Shown here piece after piece: positions 1-6,647 of a stretch of DNA of 6,911 nt. The stretch's first letter is position 1. The number at the start of each line of letters is the position of its first letter. The position numbers and the translations under genes were made by a program. This DNA is from an uncultured Eubacterium sp. (GTDB lineage Bacteria; Bacillota_A; Clostridia; Lachnospirales; Lachnospiraceae). The notes under the pieces were generated by a model that was given only the letters and a program-made list of their open reading frames with translations, did no database searches and was not told the DNA's origin. The stretch lies in the NCBI GenBank assembly GCA_947653505.1, contig CANTHI010000203.1, positions 1 through 6,911 of the forward strand, written 5' to 3'.

Positions 1-438
1 CGTATTTGCCGTTTTTACAATCTCCCGCAGATTTTTCGCAGACTCCAGTCCGGATAAATCCGCCAGCTCACCTTCCCCGCCAAGCAGTTTGATCGTATCC
101 GGATTCAGCAGATAAAAATCATCCAGACCAGCCCGCGCACGCTCCACACATACTTCATCGTAGGTTTTTTCCTGATAATTCTGCGCCGTATACGTATTAA
201 AACCTACCCTGATCCCGAGCGCATCTTCTGCCATCAGAACTGTCTGCTCCTGCGCCGTGCGTATCGTGTTCTTCGCATCCGGATCCGACTTTCCCATCGG
301 CCCGAACAGCGTAACAGTCCTTCCCTCCTTCTGGTTATTGTCTATCAGATTTTCACCCTTTCCTTTGTCTTTCTGTCCGCAAGCCGCTGCCGCGCTAAAC
401 AGCACTCCGGTCAGAAACAGCGCTGCCAGCCTCTTCAT
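1..438 (-). CDS. Extracellular solute-binding lipoprotein (ABC-type), N-terminal part
   Basis: The first 146 residues are present and the frame runs off the left edge. The start shows a bacterial lipoprotein signal: MKR, a hydrophobic core (about residues 4-18), then AAAAC with the likely lipidated Cys at 20; the -3 residue is Ala rather than the usual Leu. A charged, Lys/Gly/Asn-rich tether follows, then the fold opens with a strand-like stretch (RTVTLFGPMG) and later LDDFYLLNPDTI, as in family 1 (sugar/peptide-type) solute-binding proteins. Such proteins sit outside the membrane and hand a ligand to an ABC permease or act as sensory receptors. No permease or ATPase gene is in view. I chose the ATG at 438 because TAGGA lies 8 nt upstream and it gives a normal signal peptide. 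In-frame ATGs at 456, 519 and 522 would add up to 28 charged residues; the one at 522 overlaps the stop of the upstream kinase gene. The ligand cannot be told from this fragment. Confidence 0.75.
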   Translation of the reverse strand, partial: MKRLAALFLTGVLFSAAAACGQKDKGKGENLIDNNQKEGRTVTLFGPMGKSDPDAKNTIRTAQEQTVLMAEDALGIRVGFNTYTAQNYQEKTYDEVCVERARAGLDDFYLLNPDTIKLLGGEGELADLSGLESAKNLREIVKTANT

Positions 439-518
439 TTTCCTTTTCCTATCCATATCTTTTCGAACCCATTCCTTTTCTGGCTGATACTTTCTCAGTT
501 CAAATTCATATCTTTTCA

Positions 519-3104
519 TCATGATAAATATTTCCCAAGTGTTTTCCGGATCACATCCATATCCACCGGTTTTGCGATATGATCGTTCATCCCCGCGTCT
601 CTGGCATCTTTGACGTCTTCCGCAAAGGCGTTTGCCGTCATCGCAATGACCGGAATGGTTTTCGCATCTTCGCGTTCCAGTGCACGGATTTTCTTTGTCG
701 CCTCATAGCCATTCATAACCGGCATCTGAACGTCCATCAGTACCGCGTCAAAATGTCCTGGTTTAGCGGACTGAAAGCATTCGACTGCCAGCTGGCCGTT
801 TTCTGCCACTTCGCCATCGGCTCCGTCAATGTGCAGCAGCTCCAGCAAAATCTCGGAATTGATCTCATTGTCCTCCGCGATCAGGAAATGCCGCCCCTGA
901 AGGTTTGCTGCGGGCGCTTCTTCCTCTTCCGGCTGCCGCATCGTACCGCGTTTTGTAAAGATCTGCTGGATTTTTTCCTTGAAGGCCGATACGAAAAACG
1001 GCTTTGGCAAAACTCCATCGATTCCCGCCGCACGTGCCTCTTCCCCGGCCTCTTCCCAGTCACAGGCAGTCAGAAACAGGACCGGTATCTGCTGCGTCGT
1101 CACAGCCCGGATCTGTCCTGCCGTCTCGATCCCATCCATTTCTGGCATTTTCCAGTCCAGCAGAATCACATCGTAGCCGCGGTTTTCTGCCACCATCTGC
1201 TTTACTTTTTCCACTGCTTCCGCTCCGCTGTATGCAAGGTCGGTCTGTACGCCGGCATCATGCATCAGGATCTCAATATTGCGGCACGTATCGCGGTCAT
1301 CATCTACCGCAAGGATACGCGCGATTCCGCTCTCCTGCCAGAACGTTTCATCGGAATGTCCGTCCGGGATGCGAAGCTCCAGCTCGGCTGTAAAGATCGT
1401 GCCGTGATCCACTTCACTGGCCACTTCAATCGTACCGCCCATCAGCTCGATAATATTTTTGGTAATCGCCATTCCCAGTCCGGTTCCCTGTACTTTGTTT
1501 GTCGTGCTGTTTTCCGCTCTGGTAAACGCGTCAAAAATAACTTCCAGATATTCCGGCGTCATTCCATACCCGTTATCCTCTACTTCTATGCGGATATGCT
1601 CATACTGTCTGGACCGCTGTTCCAGTCCAATCAGGCGCAGCCAGATCGTCCCGCCTTCCTGTGTATACTTTACCGAATTTGACAAAAGGTTGATCAGCAC
1701 CTGATTCAGCCTTGTCTCATCCCCGATCAGACATTCGTGCCGGATTCCGGTTACGACAACGTCAAATTTCTGCCCTTTTTCCTTTGCCATCGGACGGATA
1801 ATCGCATCGACCGAAGAGATCATGCTGTTTAACGTAAACTCTCCGAGCGAGAGGACAACCTTGCCGCTCTCAATCTTGGAAACGTCCAGCACATCATTAA
1901 TCAGACTCAGCAGATGCTGTCCGGATGAAGTAATTTTTTTCGTATACTCCCGTACCTTATCCGGATATTCCGCATCTTTGGCCAGCAGAATTGTAAATCC
2001 TAAAATCGCGTTCATTGGCGTACGGATATCGTGGGACATATTGGACAAAAATGTCGTCTTGGACCGGCTTGCAATCTGCGCCGTCTGCAGCGCTTCGGTC
2101 AGCTGCCGGTTATGAATCTCACGTTCTTTTTCCCGCTCCAGACGGATTTTGTTTTGCACCCTCTCATTAAAATAATACAACAGACAGCAGATGACAAACG
2201 CAGCCAGCGTCACAAAGATTACAATAAAAATATTCTGATTGACCGCATCCCCTTCCTTCTGAACCGCCGCCACCGGCACATATCCGATCAGATACAACGA
2301 CGCATTGTTTACAGCCCACATATATATGAGAGATTCTTTCCCAAGTACATCATGGTAAAACATCAGATCATTGCCTGCCCGAATGCCATCTTTCACTTCC
2401 TTTTGTATCTCCGGCTCCAGAATCCGGTTTGCACGATAAAAATCATCCAGATCCAGACTGCCTGCTTCCCGCTCATCCACGCCTTTAGGCTTTAGCACAA
2501 ACCGCCCGCTTTTTGAATCCATCACATACAGCAGCGCATTCCTGTTATAAAATTTATCCGGAAGCGCTTCGTCAAAGGTGTCGAAAATATATTCCACATA
2601 CAGCATCGCCACCTGTCTGCCATCCTTATACACCGGGCATTTCATCGTATATGCCCAGGTTCCCATGCCATTGACATAAGCCCCGGAAACCGGCAGCCCT
2701 TCGACCAGATTTCCAGCCGAAAAATCAAGCGTATCCTCACAAAATTCCTCTCCCGTACTGGACAGGCCGGTCCGCTTTCCCTCCGGAATCAGCGACAGCT
2801 TTACCATCGTTTTATTAATATGCTCAGAATGAATAAAGTCTTCCGGCCGTTCCAGCAGGGCGATTTCATCCGCCAGCATGCTCTGAAACTCTGCTTCCTT
2901 ATATAGAATTGCCTGTATGGTACCCTTGAGCATCTCCAAGTTTTCACTCAGGTTCTCAACCGCCGCTTCTGACATCTGTGCAGAAATCATTCTCTCTACA
3001 TAAAATACAACACTGCCCAGAATACAGAAAATAAGCAGAATAGTTACTATAAGAGCTTTACTACCGCCTGATTGCTTCGTTTTTTCTTTTTTCCTAAATA
3101 CCAT
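519..3104 (-). CDS. Membrane hybrid histidine kinase with Cache-like sensor and two receivers (kinase B)
   Basis: An 861-aa membrane sensor kinase. Helix 1 is about residues 16-36 and helix 2 about 291-312. The roughly 250 residues between them lie outside and look like a double Cache/PAS domain (for example CPVYKDGRQVAMLYVEY near 156-172 and LLYVMDSKSGRFVLKP near 191-206). A charged helix leads to the HisKA domain with SHDIRTP (phosphorylated His358). The ATPase has an N box (Asn472, Asn476), DNGYGM (510-515) and GTGLGMA (540-546). Receiver 1 has DDD 601-603, Asp650, Thr679 and Lys701; receiver 2 has Glu744/Asp745, Asp791, Thr823 and Lys845. All catalytic residues are present, so both receivers should accept phosphate. 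There is no HPt or output domain. AAAAGGA lies 8 nt before the ATG. The gene follows kinase A by 57 bp, with no terminator between. It probably senses an external small molecule, perhaps through the downstream lipoprotein; that part is inference. Confidence 0.93.
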   Translation of the reverse strand: MVFRKKEKTKQSGGSKALIVTILLIFCILGSVVFYVERMISAQMSEAAVENLSENLEMLKGTIQAILYKEAEFQSMLADEIALLERPEDFIHSEHINKTMVKLSLIPEGKRTGLSSTGEEFCEDTLDFSAGNLVEGLPVSGAYVNGMGTWAYTMKCPVYKDGRQVAMLYVEYIFDTFDEALPDKFYNRNALLYVMDSKSGRFVLKPKGVDEREAGSLDLDDFYRANRILEPEIQKEVKDGIRAGNDLMFYHDVLGKESLIYMWAVNNASLYLIGYVPVAAVQKEGDAVNQNIFIVIFVTLAAFVICCLLYYFNERVQNKIRLEREKEREIHNRQLTEALQTAQIASRSKTTFLSNMSHDIRTPMNAILGFTILLAKDAEYPDKVREYTKKITSSGQHLLSLINDVLDVSKIESGKVVLSLGEFTLNSMISSVDAIIRPMAKEKGQKFDVVVTGIRHECLIGDETRLNQVLINLLSNSVKYTQEGGTIWLRLIGLEQRSRQYEHIRIEVEDNGYGMTPEYLEVIFDAFTRAENSTTNKVQGTGLGMAITKNIIELMGGTIEVASEVDHGTIFTAELELRIPDGHSDETFWQESGIARILAVDDDRDTCRNIEILMHDAGVQTDLAYSGAEAVEKVKQMVAENRGYDVILLDWKMPEMDGIETAGQIRAVTTQQIPVLFLTACDWEEAGEEARAAGIDGVLPKPFFVSAFKEKIQQIFTKRGTMRQPEEEEAPAANLQGRHFLIAEDNEINSEILLELLHIDGADGEVAENGQLAVECFQSAKPGHFDAVLMDVQMPVMNGYEATKKIRALEREDAKTIPVIAMTANAFAEDVKDARDAGMNDHIAKPVDMDVIRKTLGKYLS

Positions 3105-3120
3105 GAATTATATCCTTTTA

Positions 3121-3142
3121 TCAGATGGCTGCTTTTATCTGA
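3121..3142 (-). other. Small inverted repeat between the two kinase genes
   Basis: TCAGAT and ATCTGA form perfect 6-bp arms around a 10-nt spacer in the 57-bp gap. On the minus-strand mRNA it lies just upstream of the kinase B ribosome site. No U-run follows it (the next bases are TAAAAGGA), so it is not a terminator. It might affect processing or relative translation of the two kinases, or be chance. Confidence 0.3.
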
Positions 3143-3161
3143 ACTGCCCTCTTATTTATAA

Positions 3162-6100
3162 CTATGACAAAATCCTGTCCAATGTCTCCAGCAGCACTTC
3201 CACATCAATCGGTTTTGCCAGATGTCCGTTCATCCCGCACTCCAGCGCCTGCTGTCTGTCTTCTTCAAACGCGTTCGCCGTCATAGCCAGAATCGGTATC
3301 GAAGCAAGCTCCTGATTCTGTAGCGCACGTATCGCTTTTGTCGCCTCATATCCATCCATCACCGGCATCTGCACATCCATCAGTACCAGATTGTAATACC
3401 CCGGATAAGAATTTTTCAGCATATTTAACGCAATCTGTCCGTTTCCTGCAATTTCTGTTGTAAATCCTGCGTCGCTTAATATGGCTGCCGCAATCTCCTG
3501 ATTGATTTCATTGTCTTCAGCCAGCAGAATCCGTCCAGCATGATGCATGGCTGGTTCTTTTTCGTTTTCCGATTTCCTGCTCTCCCCTGCCTCTACGATT
3601 TCATGCAGACACCCACGCAGCTCGGACAAAAACAGCGGTTTACTGCAAAACGCCGAAATACCCGCTTCTTTTGCTTCTTCTTCAATATCGGACCAGTCAT
3701 AGGCAGTCAGCAGGATGATCGGCACCTCGTCTCCCATTTCCTTACGGATTCTGCGCGTGACCTCGATCCCGTTCATATCCGGCAGCATCCAGTCAATGAC
3801 ATAGACCGTATAAATATCCCCTCGTGTAACCGCCTGATGCGTGCGCAGCAGCGCTTCTTTTCCGGAGAGCGTCCATTCCGCGCGCATCCCGATCTGGCCC
3901 AGCATATAGGTCACGCTGTCACATGTATTAAAATCATCATCGATTACAAGCGCCCTGCAGTTTTTCAGCTTTGGAATATCCTGCGGCAGTTTTTCCCCGT
4001 TATGCAGACGGAACGTAAAGCAGACCGTTACCTCGGTGCCTCTGCCCGGTTCGCTTTCTACCGCAATCGTACCGTTCATCAGGTCCACAATGTTTTTCGT
4101 AATCGCCATCCCGAGCCCGGTTCCCTGAATACCGCTGATCGTACTATTTTTTTCCCGTTCGAACGGTTCAAAAATATGCGCCACAAATTCCTCACTCATT
4201 CCAAATCCGGTATCCCGGATCGAAAATTCAAAATCCGCGTATCCTTCACTGGATGCAGGTCTTTCCGTAATCCGCATACTGATCATACCGCCCGCCCCTG
4301 TATATTTGACCGCATTGCTCAAAAGATTGAGCAGCACCTGATTCAGCCGCAGCTTGTCGCAATAGATATCCTCATCCACAATATTTACCGCGTCCATATA
4401 CAGATCCAGCCGTTTGGCATGGATATCCGCCTGCAGGATATTGCGCAGCCCATACAGGATATCCGGCAGACTGCACGGCTTTTCATCTAAATGCATCCGG
4501 CCGCTTTCAATCCGGCTCATATCCAGTACATCATTAATCAGACTCAGCAGATGGTTTCCGGACGTCATAATCTTTTTCAGATACTCCTCCACCTGTTCCC
4601 TACGGTCGATATGCGCGATTGCAAGCGCCGTAAATCCGACAATGGCATTCATCGGCGTACGGATATCATGAGACATATTGGACAAAAAGACACTCTTTGC
4701 CCTGCTCGCCCGGTTTGCCTGCATCAGCGCGGTTTCCAGCAGATTTTTCTGCTCCATCTCCCTGCGGATCTCAACATCCACACTGCGCAGACCGATCACG
4801 ATCCCGCACTGTCTCTGCCAGCTTCCGGTCCGCACCGCCTTCATCTGATAATAACACGTCTCCCCGCCGTCAGACGCACGGTAATTCATATGCTGCACGC
4901 CATGCCCTGCCAGCTTCTGCCGCAAATCGTCCACCTCCAGAAACTGCCGCAGCTTTTCCTGATCTTCAGGATGCACAACCGCCTGTATGTACCGTTCCAT
5001 ACTCTGACGGAAATAAATATTCCCATTCGGATCCGCCGTAAACGCACCCGCATCCCGGCCATCGCTGCGTATTGGAACACCCTTGTCCGTATTCAGATTG
5101 AAAAAGCAGACGATATTATAATCCACCGTCAGCGCCTGCGCCAGCTCGGTCTGACGTCTTTCTTTTTTCTTTTCCTGAAGCTTTTGCGCGGTGCAGTCCA
5201 GCAGAAACCGCTGGTAAAACATCTCCCCGTTTTCCATTAACAGCTTCACATTTCCCATAATATGCAGAATTTCCCCGTTTTTATGTCTGACGCGGTATTC
5301 CGTGCTGATGCTGTCGCCTTCCTTTTCCAGACTCTGCATACAACGGACCAGCCGCTCCCTGTCTTCTTCCACAATGGAACCTGCGACATTTTGAAAGCCT
5401 TCTGCCTCCATCTCTTCCAGCGACTCATACCCAAGTATTTTAAGCGCCGCACGGTTAATGCTCAGCACACGGCTGCCATCAGACGTATGCCGGATCACCC
5501 CGCAGTCTATCGTCGTAAAAATCTTCTCCAGCGTCTGATTCTTTTGTACGATCTCCTGCTCATACACCCGCTCCTGCGTCACATCGATCGCAACGCCAAC
5601 CGTGCCCATCACACTGCCATCCAGATCATACAATGGAGACTTATAAGTCATCAGCGTACGCACTCCCGCCCCGGTCTGCACCAGCTCCTCTGAGACTACC
5701 GTACTGCGGCTGTTCATGACCTCCTGCTCAGACTCAATGCACGCCGGATCGTCATGCTCCACATCCCAGATATACGCATGTCCGCGCCCTTCCACCTGCT
5801 GCTTTGTCTTTCCTACCGTCTGACAGAAGCTGTCGTTTACTTTTTCATGGATTCCTTCCTTATTTTTATACCAGACGAGATTCGGCACATGATTGATCGT
5901 CGTTTCCAGAAACTGACTGGTCTGCCAGAAGTCCTTACTCATTTTATATCCCTGACGCCACCGCTCAAAATGAAAGCAGATCTCTTCTTCCGACAACGGC
6001 ACCGTCCACAGGTCCGTAATTTCACCAAAATACTCCGTTATTCCATCTATCTGGCTTTTTTCCAGTATCAGAATCAGCTCCGCGCCGGCACGCCTGACAG

Positions 6101-6305
6101 AAAGAAGCTCACGCACCGCTTTTTTGGCATCCAGACCTTCCAGATTTGCCACGATCACGTCGGATGCCGCCGCAGCCTCCGGCCGGAGGCTTTCGCTCCA
6201 TGTATAATAATGGGTAAACTGTTCGAACGGAACAGCGTTTTTTATGATATCAAATGCCCTGCACTGTACGCCTGATAAATAAAAATGTATCTGACAATGG
6301 TACAT
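3162..6305 (-). CDS. Soluble PAS-containing hybrid histidine kinase with two receivers and an N-terminal pseudo-receiver (kinase A)
   Basis: A 1047-aa sensor kinase with no membrane segment, so it should act in the cytosol. Residues 1-115 look like a receiver fold that has lost its active site. PAS 1 is about 131-248, PAS 2 about 257-376, and a diverged PAS-like region about 393-510 contains VHPEDQE, common in Lachnospiraceae signalling proteins. HisKA follows with SHDIRTP (His546), then the ATPase with Asn660/Asn664, DTGFGM (698-703) and GTGLGMA (728-734). Receiver 1 has DDD 789-791, Asp838, Thr867 and Lys889; receiver 2 has Glu930/Asp931, Asp977, Thr1009 and Lys1031. All are intact. It lacks HPt and output domains. 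The start is secure: AAGGAGG lies 10 nt upstream. It is the first gene of the operon and a paralogue of kinase B over the core, sharing 16 identical residues around the His box. The signal is unknown; PAS domains of this kind may bind a cofactor or metabolite. Confidence 0.94.
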   Translation of the reverse strand: MYHCQIHFYLSGVQCRAFDIIKNAVPFEQFTHYYTWSESLRPEAAAASDVIVANLEGLDAKKAVRELLSVRRAGAELILILEKSQIDGITEYFGEITDLWTVPLSEEEICFHFERWRQGYKMSKDFWQTSQFLETTINHVPNLVWYKNKEGIHEKVNDSFCQTVGKTKQQVEGRGHAYIWDVEHDDPACIESEQEVMNSRSTVVSEELVQTGAGVRTLMTYKSPLYDLDGSVMGTVGVAIDVTQERVYEQEIVQKNQTLEKIFTTIDCGVIRHTSDGSRVLSINRAALKILGYESLEEMEAEGFQNVAGSIVEEDRERLVRCMQSLEKEGDSISTEYRVRHKNGEILHIMGNVKLLMENGEMFYQRFLLDCTAQKLQEKKKERRQTELAQALTVDYNIVCFFNLNTDKGVPIRSDGRDAGAFTADPNGNIYFRQSMERYIQAVVHPEDQEKLRQFLEVDDLRQKLAGHGVQHMNYRASDGGETCYYQMKAVRTGSWQRQCGIVIGLRSVDVEIRREMEQKNLLETALMQANRASRAKSVFLSNMSHDIRTPMNAIVGFTALAIAHIDRREQVEEYLKKIMTSGNHLLSLINDVLDMSRIESGRMHLDEKPCSLPDILYGLRNILQADIHAKRLDLYMDAVNIVDEDIYCDKLRLNQVLLNLLSNAVKYTGAGGMISMRITERPASSEGYADFEFSIRDTGFGMSEEFVAHIFEPFEREKNSTISGIQGTGLGMAITKNIVDLMNGTIAVESEPGRGTEVTVCFTFRLHNGEKLPQDIPKLKNCRALVIDDDFNTCDSVTYMLGQIGMRAEWTLSGKEALLRTHQAVTRGDIYTVYVIDWMLPDMNGIEVTRRIRKEMGDEVPIILLTAYDWSDIEEEAKEAGISAFCSKPLFLSELRGCLHEIVEAGESRKSENEKEPAMHHAGRILLAEDNEINQEIAAAILSDAGFTTEIAGNGQIALNMLKNSYPGYYNLVLMDVQMPVMDGYEATKAIRALQNQELASIPILAMTANAFEEDRQQALECGMNGHLAKPIDVEVLLETLDRILS

Positions 6306-6315
6306 GAACTGTCTT

Positions 6316-6322
6316 CCTCCTT
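6316..6322 (-). promoter_or_regulatory. Strong Shine-Dalgarno of kinase A
   Basis: AAGGAGG on the minus strand, 10 nt before the ATG at 6305. It fixes the start of kinase A and suggests efficient translation of the first operon gene. Confidence 0.85.
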
Positions 6323-6328
6323 GTGTTT

Positions 6329-6342
6329 AGAATCACGATTCT
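6329..6342 (-). promoter_or_regulatory. Inverted repeat just downstream of the kinase promoter, possible operator
   Basis: AGAATC-AC-GATTCT has perfect 6-bp arms around 2 nt. If transcription starts about 7 nt after the TATAAT, the repeat spans roughly +8 to +21, a usual place for a repressor site, and it ends only 6 nt upstream of the ribosome site. The binding protein is unknown. Confidence 0.4.
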
Positions 6343-6355
6343 CTTATCTTATCCG

Positions 6356-6384
6356 ATTATACTGCATACGGACGTGGAACACAA
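6356..6384 (-). promoter_or_regulatory. Candidate sigma-A promoter of the kinase operon
   Basis: A perfect -10 (TATAAT, minus strand, 6361-6356) and a 3-of-6 match at -35 (TTGTGT, 6384-6379) are separated by 17 bp. The predicted start near 6349 gives a leader of about 44 nt before kinase A. The weak -35 suggests that an activator may help. I saw no other promoter-like sequence before kinase B or the lipoprotein gene, which fits a single operon transcript. Confidence 0.6.
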
Positions 6385-6394
6385 GGGGATTGTG
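6380..6394. promoter_or_regulatory. Inverted repeat overlapping the kinase -35, possible operator
   Basis: CACAA-GGGGA-TTGTG is a perfect 5-bp inverted repeat with a 5-nt centre. One arm covers the -35 hexamer of the kinase promoter, so a bound dimer could block or recruit RNA polymerase. The arms are short and this could be chance. Confidence 0.3.
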
Positions 6395-6439
6395 GGAATC
6401 TTCGGCTGATAAAACAGTGCTTAATATTTAAAAATCTGA

Positions 6440-6469
6440 TTGCGTTTTCCCTCCCGGCTGTGCTAAAAT
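6440..6469 (+). promoter_or_regulatory. Candidate plus-strand promoter, divergent from the kinase operon
   Basis: TTGCGT (6440-6445), an 18-bp spacer, then TAAAAT (6464-6469) preceded by TGC, which makes an extended -10. Transcription would start near 6476 and run through the repeat and hairpin region to the small ORF and the terminator at 6844-6872, a transcript of roughly 395 nt. The two promoters are back to back, about 55 bp apart between -35 elements. Confidence 0.4.
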
Positions 6470-6485
6470 AAATAAAAGCATGATT

Positions 6486-6499
6486 TGCCCCGCAGGGCA
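6486..6499. other. Short GC hairpin
   Basis: TGCCC-CGCA-GGGCA forms a 5-bp stem with a tetraloop. A T-rich stretch follows at some distance on either strand, so it may be a weak terminator (for minus-strand read-through into the kinase promoter) or the 5' hairpin of the plus-strand leader. Neither can be decided here. Confidence 0.25.
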
Positions 6500-6511
6500 T
6501 ATTTTCTAAAG

Positions 6512-6583
6512 TTTTATTGCAGGTTTCATTGTAGCTTTCATAGCAGCTTTCATAGTAGCTTTCATTATAGCTTTCATAGTAGT
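6512..6583. repeat. 12-nt tandem repeat, five clear copies plus one degenerate
   Basis: Consensus TTTCATAGTAGC. Clear copies start at 6524, 6536, 6548, 6560 and 6572 and differ from one another by only a few bases; a sixth, poorer copy starts at 6512. The unit is a multiple of three, so both strands stay open: plus reads repeating S-F-H-x and minus reads M-K-A-T/A. Neither frame has a convincing ribosome site, so I treat it as a noncoding minisatellite. Confidence 0.85.
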
Positions 6584-6607
6584 ATTGGAACAGACGGTTC
6601 CAATATT
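6581..6607. other. Strong 11-bp stem-loop
   Basis: AGTATTGGAAC and GTTCCAATATT pair as an 11-bp stem (9 Watson-Crick pairs, then one G-U and one A-U at the base in the plus-strand RNA) around the loop AGACG. It overlaps the end of the tandem repeat by 3 nt. The tail on the plus strand (TCTATGG) is too poor in U for a good terminator, so a structural role in a leader, or a protein-binding palindrome, is as likely. Confidence 0.55.
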
Positions 6608-6647
6608 TCTATGGCATGTCCGTATAAAGGTACCGGTCCTTTGCTTT

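Noticed and set aside
579..1682. Long plus-strand open frame (367 codons) opposite kinase B
   Set aside because: It is antisense to the conserved kinase and receiver domains, has no plausible ribosome site, and its translation is rich in Cys, His and Arg without domain features.
3107..3112. Perfect TATAAT on the minus strand just before kinase B
   Set aside because: It lies 2 nt from the ATG and next to the ribosome site, so a transcript from it would begin inside the coding sequence.
3540..4490. Plus-strand open frame (316 codons) opposite kinase A, and others at 4491-5240 and 5754-6275
   Set aside because: They are shadows of the receiver, ATPase and PAS codons of kinase A on the other strand.
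6506..6577. Minus-strand 23-codon frame made of M-K-A-T/A units
   Set aside because: There is no Shine-Dalgarno before any of its ATGs, and the peptide only mirrors the tandem repeat.
6626..6642. AAAGG-TACCGGT-CCTTT as a terminator
   Set aside because: The stem is only 5 bp and the T-tract is broken by GC, so it is too weak to call.
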